Shown: in pieces, positions 45,174 through 57,197 of the stretch | Layout: each line of letters begins with the position of its first letter | How positions within the stretch are numbered: the stretch's first letter is position 1 | From: Epiperipatus broadwayi | Taxonomy: Eukaryota > Onychophora > Udeonychophora > Euonychophora > Peripatidae | Direction: 5' to 3' | NCBI GenBank assembly: GCA_028023455.1 | Contig: JAQFVV010000020.1 | Span: forward strand, 4,697,092-4,761,091 | DNA: 64,000 bases | Made by a program: the position numbers and the translations under genes | The notes under the pieces: generated by a model | What the model was told of the DNA's origin: nothing | The model's database searches: none | The model's input: only the letters and a program-made list of their open reading frames with translations

Positions 45174-48100
45174 TCATAGACTGGATCTTTGCTTCAAGCG
45201 TGTCCATGTGGCTGCAAACACATCTGGTTGAGCTAGGATGCTGTCTCTTTTTCTGAACAGTTCTAGTTTTATTAAATATGTTGCTGGGTGGCGTCGAGGG
45301 TTATTGGCAAGTGCATCTGGTACACCAGTAGACATAAAGGCTGTAGGTTGCTGCACGAATAGCAGGGCTGTTGCCTTTTTTAAATGTATTTATTATTTCA
45401 TCAATTGAAATGATAGCCTTTCTGTATGTGGTAAACATTGTGCGACATATTGTTTCTAGGGCACTGCAGGAATGAAGAAAATGATCTTGGGTTTCTTCTT
45501 TTCTATGACATAGTCCACACATGGGGTCTGTATTTGTATAGAATCTACGAAATCTAAGGAAATGGGTTGTGGGTAGAGCATTGAGATTAAGCTTAAGTAG
45601 CAAATCAAATAATTTTGGTTCTAATGACCATTTTCTGAACTGTTGCAGTAGTTGCCGGTTGTCTATTCCAAGAACGGATGGATGTAGATTAGGTGTCTGG
45701 TTTGGATATAGTATATTATAAATGTCCCAGTATGTATATTTGTTGTCATTATTGAGTGATATTTTGTTGTATATTGGCTTGAGTTCTTCAATCAATGTGG
45801 ATAGATATCCATATGAAAGGGGGTGGTCTGTCTGTGGGTATTATACTGATTACACACTCCAGGTCTGGAAATCTTTTTATGGTTGCTGTTATTAGATTTA
45901 CTGATTTCTGTGTGTAAAAAACATTGATTGTATGGAGTCCAAGTCCATTGCTATGTGGTGGTCTGCTCAGATTTTTTAAAGCGATTGCCACTGTCTTTCT
46001 CTTCCATATTAGTTTGTTACAGATTGATGAGATTTTAGATATGAATAAATTTGATTATAGGTGTGTAGTATGTAATTTTTGTAATTATAAGTTGATTAAA
46101 TAGTCCTACCTTTGCGTATATTGACAGGTATGACTTTTCAAATGAGGCTGTGATTTTTTTCAGCATCTTTTTTTAATTTATTTTGAATTTTTTGCCTCAT
46201 TCCATTGGTTCCAAGGTAGAATGGGAAACCAAGGAAAGCAGATGGTTTACCATTAAACATCTCTGTACAGTGCTTGCCTGTGTATATTGACCATGCAGCA
46301 GTTTTATTTGTGTTAATTTTTAAATTAAAATTTGAGGTATAATTCTTGATTATCTCTTGTAATATGGGGAGATTCTTTTTAGAGGGGAGGAAAACTGTTA
46401 CATCATCCATATAGGCTATGCATGATATATTTAAAAGAGTGTTTGGAATTTGAAAGCCTTTTATTTTTTTTTCTGTATCTCTATTACTAGAGGATTTATA
46501 TATATTGTAAAGAGCAAGGCACTTAGGGGAGATCCTTGTGGGATGGATTGACTCAGTCTGAAGGCTGGTGATTTTTTCCCATTCAATGTGATGTGAATTT
46601 CAGGGCTGAATAGCAGATTGGCTATTATATATAGTAGGGATGGAGGTGTTGTTGTTTTTTTCAGCATGTCTAATAATTTGGCTATAGGCACTGAGTCAAA
46701 AGCTGCCTCAATGTCTAGTTGAACTATAATTGGTGCATATTTCTTTCTTTTTTTTACTACTTCAATAATTGTTTTGTACATTAAGGCACCCTGGCCAATG
46801 GATGATCCTTTTTTGGCATATTGTGCTGATGATAACACAGGGAGTATGTGTTGTTCTATTTTTTCCTTTATCACTCTTTCAAGAATTTTTATTCCTAAAG
46901 GTCCCATTGAAATTGGTCGTAGATTAGATAAAGATGATATTGCTGTTGGTTTTTTGTTAAATGGAACAATTGCAATTGGGTATAGACTTTGTATGTTGTA
47001 AATTTTTTGGGATATGTAATTGGCTAGATCGCACAGGTATTTTGCTGTGAAGTGACTAAGATGTTTGAACACAAATTTGGGAATTCCTTGTGGTCCTGGG
47101 TGACATGTGTTTGTTATTGTTGCAAGTTGAAATACAATGTCAGTTGTTGTTATTGGTGTGTCTGTTTCAGGGTCTCCAAATATGTCTTCATTTGGTATGT
47201 ACACTCTGTTTTTGCAGTTTTTTTTTAAAGTGTTGATATATTGGGTTTATCATGTTATGTCCAGCTGTTATAGAGCCATCTATTTTAATTGCCATAGGCA
47301 CTCTGACTGTGGATGGGTATCCCAATGTCCACCGTATGTATGCTCTGGTCCAAGTATGTTGTTGTGTAAGGCATATTTGTTTCTTCTTTATTGCTACATA
47401 TTGCTTTAGTGTATTGCATGTATTGTTGTACATTTCTGTAAGTTTTTTAATTTGTGTTTGATTATCTGTAGTTGGTCTGGAAATGGTTATTCTTTTATGT
47501 AGTTCATCTGCCAAAGCTAATAATCTGGTGGGGGGTGTTGAATTGCAAGTAATATGATTGATGTTGAAAGAAAGTATATTGGTGAATGCTATATACTTTT
47601 GTACTGGATCGAGTGACATGTTTTGCAGTTTTTGGAGCATTATATATGTTTCTGAATATAAGAATTCAGTTGTTTGTGCTGGAAGAAGTATTCGCACAGT
47701 CTTTTGGAGGGATATTGTTGTATTCTGTATTTTTGTAAGGTCGAGGGTGATGAACTGGGCAGCATGATCTGAGATTATAGATGAACAGAGTTCAAGATTA
47801 AAATAATGATGTAACATTGGTGAGTAGAAACACAAATCAATAAGTGACTTATATCTATTGTTATTAAAAGATATTGAGTTTGATGGGAGAAAACCTTCAG
47901 CACTCATAAGTGGGGTTGTTATTTGATGGATCCATTTGGTGACAAAAGTTTGGTAGGTCATGTTGAAATCTCCCAGGAGTATTATGGGATTTGGTGTTGC
48001 TGTAAGCATTGAATTTATTGTTGCTATTCTGGAGATGATGACAGGGCCTGGTGGTATATATACAAATACTAGGTTAAGTGTGATATTTTTATGGAGTGTT

Positions 48101-48390
48101 AATATGATAAGATTAGAGTCAATATATATAATTTTAAAAGAATCGAAAGGGCAGTTGTGGGATATAATTATGCCCATGCCACCTGATGGTGATGATGATT
48201 GCCTTGAGCAGGCACAAAAACCTTGGCTGACTAAATATTTTGATGGATCAATTTGAGAGCTGCTGTATATTTTTGTTTCCAATAGCCCCAGTATGTGTGG
48301 TTGTGTTGTATGTAACCATTTTTTGAGATCAAAAAGTTTTTTGGTGGCATTTAAACCTCTAATGTTGAGAGATCCAATTTTTATCTTCAT
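45174..48390 (-). pseudogene. LINE ORF2: endonuclease and reverse transcriptase, few frame breaks
   Basis: Residues 1-400 (48390-47188) form the AP-endonuclease: Asn9, Glu38, Asp141/Asn143 in G-D-F-N, Ser182/Asp185, Asp208-His209. The next frame (47204-46461) holds RT motifs N-L-R-P-I-S, Q-L-D-I-E-A-A-F-D and P-Q-G-S-P-L. The following frame (46410-46138) starts at the active site (Y)-M-D-D. Then 45991-45788 and 45795-45301 carry the C-terminus with C-x2-C-x8-H-x4-C (C-G-L-C...H-F-L-H-S-C), ending near 45174. About five frame breaks; at least three sit in A-runs of 5-9 bases. As written it cannot make a full protein, but the breaks could partly be sequencing indels. Confidence 0.85.
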
Positions 48391-48656
48391 GTTTTTAGGA
48401 TAATTTTTTAACAGGGTATAGATTTTTATTTATTTTTAATACTAAATTTTTGTTTATATTGCAGTAGATGGATGCTGATACATATTTAAGACATTGTTGG
48501 GTTTATTATCAGTTTTTCTTTCATTTAATATTGGTTCAGACTCTATACAGGCAATTTGTGATGAAACTGAACAGGTGTCCATTTGTTGTTGGCTTACATC
48601 CATTTCTATTTCATCATTTTCTAAGTTGTATATGTCTGATGAGTTGTGCTTTTGGT

Positions 48657-50066
48657 CTATTTTTTTTTTGCCTTTTTGGATTCATGGTTTTTAGGTGGTC
48701 TACCTGGCTTTCTTTTTCCCTCTGGTGTATTCTCTTGAATAGGTGGAAGAGGGACTTCTATTGCATCCATTATGTTTGATGCAGTTTTGTTTATAATTGT
48801 AGTTTTTATTATTATTGGTATCTTTATATTATCTGGATTTATATTTTCATTATATAGCTGTGTGTGTTTATTTTCTGTTTGTTGATTTTTACTTGGTACA
48901 CCTTTTGTTTTATCGAGATGCTGATCCTGTGATATAATTGCTGTATTTTGTGTTGTGGTTTCTTGCGAGTTATTTTCGTTTGAATCTTGGGTGTCTGTGT
49001 TAGTTTTTGTGTTATTATTTTTTTGGTTGGTCTTTGGGATAGACAATTCTGCTCCATTATCATTTTTGTTTGTGGGTGTTTGAACATGTTTTTTTCCAGT
49101 TTCTATTATTGGGTTGCCAATGGATGTAGTGTTATTATAAATTTTATTTTCATCATCACTGGGTTGTTCTGGGGAGAGGATTTTAGTTTGTTCACAGTGA
49201 TTGCTTTTTGTGTTATTGCACTGAGTTGCTAGGTGTCCTCTCTGTCCACAGCCAAAACAATGTGGCTTTAGACCTCTTATGTGAAGCGAGAGGGTCGCTT
49301 CTTGATCTGTAATCTGTGTTGGAATCGTTGAGGTGTCTACGTTTTTATGTAGTTTTATTTTAAATTCAAAACGATTACTACATATCGTTATAGGTGTGTC
49401 TTTTAAATATATAGGCTGTAGGACAATTATTTTTCCAAATGGGTTTATCATTTTTTGAAAATCTTGTACGTTGTATTTAAGATAAGTATTTTTAAGCACT
49501 CCAGTAATTATATTTTTCCAGTTTTCATCTATAATTACGAGTGCGTAATTATCAAGTGCTAAAATAGTGGATTGAAAACGTTCTTTTTGCTGCTGAGTAT
49601 AAAAATCAATGGTTATATATCGAGAATTTGGATGGTCAGCAATATAAGAGATTGTTTCCCATAGTGCATTTTGCATGATTTCTTCATATAATAAAGCTTT
49701 TTGGAAACGATATAATGAGCATTGATTATCGGTTACTGCGAGTACTAACGATGTTGGTGAAAAAAACCTGCAAAATGTTTCAAATAACATACGAGGCACC
49801 GTATTACTGAAACAGTCCATCACATTTTCAAGTGTTTCTTTTGTCCAGATTGCGGCTGGGGGTTGATTTTCTTCTCGAGTGTTTAGATCAAGATTTTTTA
49901 TATCATTTGTGTTTGTTCTATGGAAATGCGGTATTTGGGTTGGTGCTGTAGTATTGCTATTACTTTTAAGTACTTTTGCATATGAAATAGGCAATGTTGA
50001 AACTAAGGATGTTGTTAATTTCGTATTGGTGCTTAATTCGCTCACGCTTGACTGGGCAGTAGCCAT
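48657..50066 (-). CDS. LINE ORF1, intact CCHC protein (469 aa)
   Basis: An uninterrupted 469-residue frame. Residues 1-70 are Ser/Thr/Asn-rich. Residues about 75-265 form a structured region (T-K-E-T-L-E... F-E-F-K-I-K-L) that also survives in copy 1 and probably binds nucleic acid. One CCHC zinc knuckle has Cys270, Cys273, His278 and Cys283. The tail is polar, low-complexity and Lys-rich, ending in K-K-A-K-K-K. In this LINE group ORF1p coats the element RNA. ORF1 being open while ORF2 has few breaks suggests recent activity. Start chosen at M-A-T-A-Q-S, which is conserved in copy 1. Confidence 0.85.
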   Translation of the reverse strand: MATAQSSVSELSTNTKLTTSLVSTLPISYAKVLKSNSNTTAPTQIPHFHRTNTNDIKNLDLNTREENQPPAAIWTKETLENVMDCFSNTVPRMLFETFCRFFSPTSLVLAVTDNQCSLYRFQKALLYEEIMQNALWETISYIADHPNSRYITIDFYTQQQKERFQSTILALDNYALVIIDENWKNIITGVLKNTYLKYNVQDFQKMINPFGKIIVLQPIYLKDTPITICSNRFEFKIKLHKNVDTSTIPTQITDQEATLSLHIRGLKPHCFGCGQRGHLATQCNNTKSNHCEQTKILSPEQPSDDENKIYNNTTSIGNPIIETGKKHVQTPTNKNDNGAELSIPKTNQKNNNTKTNTDTQDSNENNSQETTTQNTAIISQDQHLDKTKGVPSKNQQTENKHTQLYNENINPDNIKIPIIIKTTIINKTASNIMDAIEVPLPPIQENTPEGKRKPGRPPKNHESKKAKKK

Positions 50067-50282
50067 GATTTATTCTGGCTCAAGTCACTATGTTTTTTTT
50101 TTAAAAAAGATATGAAAACACACCGATATTTTTCAAAAAACACTATTAATCTATTATATGATTCGAATTTTCCTGTATTATGTTTGTTTTGCGAATAACA
50201 AGTTGGAACAAAAGAAAAAAATAAATACTTACATCGGAGAACTTAAGGATTGCTTCTTACCTCAGCAGAGATTTGCTGCGGG

Positions 50283-50324
50283 ATTATTATTATTATTATT
50301 ATTATCATCATCATCATCATCATT
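50283..50324. repeat. (ATT)n(ATC)n microsatellite at LINE 5' end
   Basis: Flanks the 5' end of LINE copy 2 directly. On the minus strand it reads (GAT)n then (AAT)n then element, the same order as the 5' flank of copy 1. Confidence 0.92.
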
Positions 50325-51420
50325 GTCATAATATTTAAAATAATATAATAAAACCTGCAAAAGAATACTTTATGCTAAACTTTGACTTTGTCTGCTTACT
50401 TTCAATATTTGCATTGTAAACAGTATTTCATTCTCTGTTTTGTTAATTCAAGGGCAAACAATCGACACTGCCTTAATTAATTTATCATAATAAAAAAAAG
50501 ACAGACCCAAGAACTAATAGTTATTGAACAAATAGTTAGTCAAATTGTCATTTCTGATGCTCAGACATCACACAATCTTTGAATTGATTAACATTTTCTT
50601 TTATTCTGATCACTGGATGGCAGTGCTGAATCTCATCCTTAGATAAGGCTTTCAGCTATTATTCATCTTCATGAAAAATTTAAAGATCAAATAATATTAA
50701 AAAATACTATCTCTTAAAATATACTTTGTGGTCTCTTTCTAAAAAAATATATGATTTATGATTACATTGCATTAATATTAGTAGTATGATTGAAAAAACT
50801 TTTAAATTGGAAAACTAATGTTTGTTAATAATAATTTTTACTTTTCTTAAAGAAAATGAAATTTAACTGATCTTGAAAGAATTATCATATTTTTCCACAA
50901 AACAGTATTCTGATTATTATTTGTATTTTACATTATAAAATATTTCTATTATACTGCTAGTGACTGAATACCTAACTAACTTCAATTCAAATCTTAGAAT
51001 ATCAATATGACATAACATCACATAATTTCTTAAGTCACATGCAATCTGTCCCTGACAACAATAATCACACTATTCTAATCTGGAGACATCTATTGTAATT
51101 AAGAGCAGTCAGATTGAGACATAATTACAAATACTATACGGACATCTTTTTTTTTTTTATATTTATTTCTAAATTTTGTTAATTTAAGATGTAAAATGAA
51201 GGTGATGATGTCATCAGCAGCAGCCCACATGCAAATAAGTATGATTTTTATAACTAAAAAAAACAACAACTTTACAATGGTGGGTTAGAGACTGGAATTG
51301 CATAAGACAAATTAGATAAATTGCAACCTGTTTATCCATAAATGCATATAGTAACATATTTCTTTTATTATATGAATATATTAAGTGCATGTTAGCTTTA
51401 GCCCTATTAAACAGCGATAT
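50325..51420. other. AT-rich sequence, nothing recognised
   Basis: No gene seen. Confidence 0.35.
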
Positions 51421-51424
51421 GAAG

Positions 51425-51573
51425 GCATATAACCAAATATGGTAAACATGAACTTACCAGGTCACCAGTAATTTAACAAGAAACATTCTGGTGAGAAAAA
51501 TTTGAAACAAAATTCTAATTTTGTTGTGACCTGGTAACTTCATGTTTACCCCAAATATGTTATATGTATTTTT
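51425..51573. repeat. Hairpin MITE (about 150 bp)
   Basis: Inverted arms share GGTAAACATGAA and TTACCAGGTCAC with small mismatches. Arms of about 40 bp enclose a 65-bp AT-rich loop. No ORF. Confidence 0.7.
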
Positions 51574-51574
51574 T

Positions 51575-52585
51575 TTTTGTAATTTTTCCTAAATAAAATT
51601 CCTTTTGAAACATAAATACATTTCTTAACCTAAAAATATATTTATTGTATGAATAATGAAGGATATGGTATATTTTCATCATTTGATGTAAGAAATTTGA
51701 TTCATTTTGAAGATAATAACTTCAATTATAATTAATGGGACTTGCTTTTTCAGCAGTAAGTTATGGTAGTAGTTTTTTGAAGTATGATAACAAAAATGTA
51801 CTTCTCTTTTAAATTTAGTTTTATAACAAGATACATAATTTTCAATGTTGGAATTAGATTTAAATGATTTTTTAAATTGCCAAAGATAATCAAAATGCAC
51901 AAATTCTTTAAATAAACAATATTGCAAAAAGAGAAAATGGTACTCATTGTACAACTTAGACTCAGATAAGTTTGTGTTGCTTAAAAACTATCAGAATAAT
52001 TAAGGCACACAATTTAAAAATTACATCATTAAGAAAATAGCAATTATTTTAAAGTGCCATTGGGTTCCTGTAAGACATGAAATTAAAGAAAGTGAAATCT
52101 TTAAGGTAAATGCTGGATTAAATAATCTCATCATATTACTAGATTAAAAAATTGATAAAATGTGATAGAGTACATTGAACACTGACTTATTCATGAGGAA
52201 ATCACAGAATTAAACAAATATAGATATTAATATTGGAGAATATCTTATGTATAATTTAGTAAAACCAAGAAAAAATAGTTAAATGTTGGAGTTGAAAATA
52301 CAAAATAATGACATTGCTAATGTAAAGAGAAAAAAAGAATACAATTAATTCAAAATAAATAGAGTAGCTTCAAATACTGTGAAATAAAAGAATGTCATCA
52401 TATTTTAAGGTATTAGTTTATAAAAATATTATACAGCCAATACTGATGTTTCATCTGAAAATTCTGCAGATAATTAAAATATAATACTCTATAGATTTTA
52501 CAAGTCCAATGTTTAAATTGTAACTAATTAGAATGTAACCAAACCTCCACATCAGTGCCATTAAACAAAATCTTAAAACTGCAAT
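51575..52585. other. AT-rich sequence, nothing recognised
   Basis: No gene seen. Confidence 0.35.
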
Positions 52586-52589
52586 GATA

Positions 52590-52735
52590 TTCTTGTCCAA
52601 GCCACAAGACAAAGTCTTTAAGAAAATAAGAGTGACTGCCTTATTTCCAAACTTACGATTGGTTCATAAATTAACATTTGAGTTCAGAAATAGGATTGTC
52701 ACTCTTACTTTCTTAGATTTTATCTTGTGGCTGGA
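52590..52735. repeat. Hairpin MITE (about 145 bp)
   Basis: Arms bearing AGCCACAAGA, AAGAGTGAC and TTATTTC / CTATTTC are inverted copies around a short centre. Non-coding. Confidence 0.65.
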
Positions 52736-52739
52736 ATGA

Positions 52740-53435
52740 GAGGATCTGTGTAGTTTTAACATCTTATTTAACAGCACTGGTATGGAGGTTTGCTTATCTT
52801 CTATATAGTTATAACTAAAATATGAAAATACAATTGGAGTCATCAAGTATCCCAATAAATATATTGTATTAAGAGAACAAATATAGTAAGAATAAGATGG
52901 CAAAGAAGAAAGTGATGAATTAGGGAAAAAAAGATTCATGATTCAAAATTGAGGTTTTTTAAATATAATATTGTAAGAATGATGAGGATATGTATGGGAT
53001 TATTTGCACAAATAAACTGGAGAGAATTTTTGACTGCCAATATGAATCATTTATGTCTGAATCTAATAATTAGTGGTTTTTGTATATTAGGAAGAATGGG
53101 GTAAAACAGAATCTGAAAGAACCCTGGTACTATAATAAAGCTAGAGGAAAATTAAGTTAAATTTAAATACTTTTAATATATAAACAACACTGTCAAGCGG
53201 CCACGACCGGCGATCAAAAGACTACCATTTATTCTTATGTTCCATAAAAAAAGTATTTAATGGATATCAAATCTTCAATACACCATCTAGAATTTTATAT
53301 TGCTTTAGAAATAACTCATTAAAGAAAAAGCCAAGCTAATCTGTGCAGGACATGTTTACCTACCATGACAATAAACAATATGAAACCACTAAATATCACA
53401 TAAACACCATTCTGTATGCTTACACAAGCTGCTAT
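52740..53435. other. Unassigned AT-rich sequence
   Basis: No recognised feature. Confidence 0.35.
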
Positions 53436-53439
53436 TAAT

Positions 53440-53865
53440 AAAATAAGATTTTTAAATTAAAGTTTCAAATTTAAACACCCCCATATGTAACATATGATTA
53501 GTGTTTAATCAGAAATGAAGTTAGCATTATTTATGCAGAAACAAAACTCTTCATATAATAGTATCACTCAGTGCAAGCCAGAAAAATCAGATGCAGTGCT
53601 CTCAGACACAAAGCTCCTCATTGATGAAAGCCATAAGCTAGAAACTAATCTGGGAATATTGGATGAGTAGGCATTGGATAGAATTTTTATGCACAACCCT
53701 TCTTGCATACATTGATTACTCTGGCTTGCAGTAAATGCACTACTATATGGAGAGTTTTGCCTCTGTGTAAACAATACTAACTTCATTTCTGCTCAAACAC
53801 TAGTCACATGTTAAATTTGGTTGTTTAAATTTGAAACTTTAATTTAGAAATCTTATTTTATTAAT
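53440..53865. repeat. Palindrome enclosing a decayed HHR-B copy
   Basis: The outer arms (about 53440-53535 and 53770-53865) are inverted copies (AATAAGATTT, AGTTTCAAATTTAAACA, AGAAATGAAGTTAG). Inside, a short minus-sense HHR-B start (53546-53580) is joined to a plus-sense HHR-B segment (53588-53768). Its ribozyme, at about 53605-53664, has UUGAUGA instead of CUGAUGA and so is probably inactive, though GAAA, stem I remnants and UUGGAU remain. Confidence 0.75.
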
Positions 53866-53869
53866 GCCA

Positions 53870-54715
53870 ATTTCACCAAGAATCATACATATTCAAATGC
53901 TAATTATAAGGTATTATTTTTTTAAAGAATTTTGCATGATCAAAATAGTAAAATATAACTAAACTTTGAGTGTGTGTGAATTTTTGTGAAATGGTCATTA
54001 TTAAAATAAGATCTAACTTAAAGTTTCAAATTTTAACATCAAATGAATCATCTTAGTGGTATTTGAAAAAAAAATTAATTGCTATGTTTAATGTGGATAT
54101 CCCATGGCAGTTGAAAAGGGATGGTTAACCCTATAAATTCTATAAAGATTGATTTGATTTTTTCATCAATGTTGCAATGGCTATCATAAAATCGTGGATC
54201 ATGATCTGAGATTTGATATTATCTTAATTTATTCCGTATATATTTAAAGATTTGATATTTGTGTAATAAAAATTTCATTTTATTCTCATTCTAGTTTCAG
54301 ACCCAAATTTGGAAATGTAAAGTATTACTGTATCAATGAAAACCTTTGACCCATGTGATTTGATATAATGATAGGATAACAAACTCTGGAACTCAAATTC
54401 TATGAGTCATGGTCCAATTTTATCATATATCATGAAATCTCAAGCAATAAATCACTTAATTATTTTTATGAGACCCTTTTGTATGGATCTATATATTGAT
54501 TATTATAACTATTCTAATTTAAAATCTATTTTAAAGATTAAATGAATTGAAATAATTTTTAAGGTAATAAAAATTATCAATAATCTATATGTATTTATTG
54601 AAAAATAATTGATATAAGATCTAGCTAAAAATATCTGTACTTACAAAGTAAATTTGTAATATATATATATTAATAATTTTTATTAGCAATTTTCTAATAA
54701 TTGAAAATATTACTA
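53870..54715. other. AT-rich sequence, nothing recognised
   Basis: No gene seen. Confidence 0.35.
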
Positions 54716-54717
54716 CT

Positions 54718-54905
54718 CTCATACAAGATAGGGACTGATTTCTATTGCTTTGAATTCCTTGTGGGGGGATGCAATCATAAAAATATAACAAAAACATAGA
54801 TTTTTATCACATGTTTTGGTCATATATTTATGATTACATCTCTCAGAAGTGTTAAAAGTGGATAGAAACCAGCCACTATCTTGCAAAAGAGTGATATAGT
54901 GAAAA
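54718..54905 (+). repeat. Ribozyme-less HHR-A-related fragment
   Basis: Carries the 3' half of the 16.35-16.57-kb unit (TTTTGGTCATA, AGAAACCAG, TCTTGCA, AGTGATATAGTGAAAA), preceded by a short inverted piece of the same end (54718-54742). The hammerhead region is absent. Confidence 0.6.
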
Positions 54906-55405
54906 GCTTGTTGAAGAGTTGGCAATCCTCATTGTTTATAACTTACAAGCTTAAGAGAATAAGGTCATGTGATGTATGACTCCTATTTTAACTATTTATA
55001 GTCTCTGCCTTAAGTCTTATGTAATGTTATATTGCTAAGACTTCTGATATATGGTATGGCTGAAGATCTCTCAGCCCCATATGGCTATTTGAATTGGATA
55101 GCTGGGTTTGAAGACATGTAGGTGTCTGAAAATTTCAGATTTTCCACTCAATAAATAATTTTTAGTTAAATGCTGGCTTTGGGTTGGTATTTTTAGATCT
55201 AGTGTCTGAACCTATCCCAGCACCTCTCTGAGGAGTGCCAAAGCATGAAACCATGGTCAGAGGTTTGGAGGGGGTCCTGACAGAGAAAATTTAAATGCTT
55301 TTTCTAGCTAAGCATTTATCACAAAGCTTGTTGAAAAAATTGGCAATCCTCATTGTTTATAACTTACAAGCTTAAGAAAATAGGGTCATGTGATGTATGA
55401 CTTTT
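54903..55405 (+). repeat. HHR-C unit with flanking direct repeat
   Basis: AAAGCTTGTTGAA, TTGGCAATCCTCATTGTTTA and GTCATGTGATGTATGACT appear at 54903-54985 and again at 55322-55402. The locus is therefore a partial tandem dimer with a period of about 419 bp. The unit contains ATATGGCTATTTGA, GAAGACATGTAGGTGTCTG and a complete ribozyme at 55214-55274. Related to 7.5-7.8 and 57.7-58.7 kb. Confidence 0.78.
55214..55274 (+). ncRNA. Type I hammerhead ribozyme (family C, best stem pairing)
   Basis: CUGAGGA (55228-55234; N7 = G). Stem II is GUGC/GCAU with CAAA loop, followed by GAAA (55247-55250). Stem III is CC/GG closed by A-U with GUC triplet; predicted cut after 55258. Inner stem I CCUCU (55223-55227) pairs perfectly with AGAGG (55259-55263), and CCC pairs with GGG further out. 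The inner stem I differs by one base pair from the 58.5-kb copy (CCUCA/UGAGG): a covarying change. Confidence 0.85.
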
Positions 55406-55409
55406 ATTT

Positions 55410-55870
55410 TGACTATATATATCTTTATGTTTAGTTATGTGTAATAATAGCAAACTATCTTAATATTGATGGTAAATATGCTTGTTTAAACAAAAAAAAA
55501 ATATTTATTTAAAATTTAATACATGATAATATTTTTAAATTGAGAATTGGTTACTTAGAATGATAAATATTTTTGTGTCATTTTTATTTATTCAGATGAA
55601 TTAAAAACTGCAATCTAATTTTAAAAAAATAGAACGCTACTGATATTTATCATATTAAGCATTAAATTAAATAATTTATACATAAAAAAATCCCCACTTA
55701 ACATGTTAAAATATAAATAAATAAATGCATTGGGAAAGTGAACCACTGCAATTACATATTTCAAAAATTGATCAACAAGTAAATGAAAATAAATAAGTCA
55801 AACTAGATTTTATTATTTAAAAATTATTTATAGGTTTAGTAAGTTTGCGCATGAAAATTTATAAGAAATA
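55410..55870. other. AT-rich sequence, nothing recognised
   Basis: No gene seen. Confidence 0.35.
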
Positions 55871-55874
55871 TATA

Positions 55875-56320
55875 TAACTGAAACACAGGCTTATATCTGC
55901 TCATCCTTGCATATGTATTAAATGGGTTATGTACTTTACATGTGGGGATCAGATTGACCTTAGGTCAACATGGGTGTGACAAGAATCTTGGCCTCAGGGT
56001 GGCCTTCGAGCATGCATCATCAGATTTTCAATTGGATGAACAGTTGAAGAGTTGGAGTGTGTAGTAGATTGGAGCCTGTCCATTAAAGTATGAAGATTGT
56101 CTATCTAATATATATCTGAGCACTTATAGTATATATATGTGAGAGATGATAATCTGGACCAACTGATGATTGCTGGTTTAGCATGAAATACATATATTGG
56201 TGATTATTTATCTTTTCAGCATATATATGCTTGAGTGTATCAGTGTAATTAGATAGAGTGGAGAGTGGTGGGTCATGTGAAAATCTGTGCTTATATACTC
56301 TATATAAGAAATATATATAT
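55875..56320 (+). repeat. HHR-A unit, long form (about 440 bp)
   Basis: Aligns over its whole length with 62787-63220: AACTGAAACACAGGCTTAT, GGGATCAGATTGACCTTAGG, CATGGGTGTGAC, TCATCAGATTTTCAATTGGA, GCCTGTCCATTAAAGTAT, then the ribozyme and TGTGAAAATCTGTGCT. The two copies probably show the full unit. No ORF. Confidence 0.8.
56149..56207 (+). ncRNA. Type I hammerhead ribozyme (family A)
   Basis: CUGAUGA (56163-56169), stem II UGCU/AGCA with GGUUU loop, GAAA (56185-56188), short stem III, UA triplet with predicted cut after 56196. Inner stem I CCAA with UUGG, outer AUAAUC with GAUUAU, both perfect. Confidence 0.85.
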
Positions 56321-56324
56321 ATAG

Positions 56325-57185
56325 TATAGAGTAATAATACAAAAATTAAATGGTTGATTTTATTAAATAGTAATATTTAACATTAACCTCAAACTATTAT
56401 TACTCATAAAAATATTTTTCATTTTCCACAGACACTTTAATAATATTCCATCTTATTAAAGCTTATCATTTGCATTTGAAATCATTTATTTCTATGATTG
56501 TATATAGAGGCATGTATTGATATACAGATTGATTCTAATTGACGTAGGAGTTATCACAGTACAACTTCAATATGGTTTAATCTTTATATATGAGTAGTCA
56601 AATGTATAGCAAATGATGTTCAGATTCTTTGTAAAAAAAATAGTTTATAATATAAACAATTGTAATATAAACACAAGCAGAATAAAAAAATAATGTGTAG
56701 ATAATTATTAATTTTTAAATAAAAGATGTACTGAATTTAATGCAATTAACAACATGTGAACACTCTCAAGATTAAATTATAGAGAAAGCAGGATGCGTGA
56801 TTAAATAAGGCAAAACAAGAATGGTAGAAAATTATCATATGATGTATTTTTTTGTAGTAAAAATATTGTAATTTATAATATATTTATTTATAATAGCTAA
56901 CAATGCATATAAGTGCTGTATTATTAAATTTATATAAACATTTACAATAATCTGCATTTAAATTATCCAGCTAACAAATTCATAGTGTCACATCATATTA
57001 AAGACAATATAACATAGAAAAAAATAAAAAAGAATGCATTTTTTAATTTGCTAAGTTCTTATATAAACTGTAAATCACATATAAGGGTGAAATTTAAAAA
57101 AACACACTTGTAAAACACTTTTAATCTATTGTCATTATATGAACTTAAGACTGCAAATAAAAGATGGATTTATTTTTTCATTTCT
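56325..57185. other. AT-rich sequence, nothing recognised
   Basis: No gene seen. Confidence 0.35.
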
Positions 57186-57197
57186 TCATAAATAAAC

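Larger units (their letters stand above)
44924..50282 (-). mobile_element. L1/Tx1-type LINE copy 2 (about 5.4 kb, near-intact)
   Basis: Minus-strand element with a 5' leader from about 50282, intact ORF1 (50066-48657), a 266-nt spacer, a nearly intact ORF2 (48390-45174) and a short 3' UTR. The 3' UTR carries AATAAA about 15 nt before the terminal TTTGAAACAT and trinucleotide tail. The 5' end touches an (AAT)n run. AP-type endonuclease, a CCHC in ORF1 and a Cys/His motif at the ORF2 end place it in the L1/Tx1 group. Some Tx1-clade families are known to insert into microsatellites. Confidence 0.88.

Noticed and set aside
47137-49232. Several plus-strand frames of 66-103 codons across the LINE
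   Set aside because: Antisense shadows of LINE ORF1/ORF2; hydrophobic composition comes from complementing A-rich codons.
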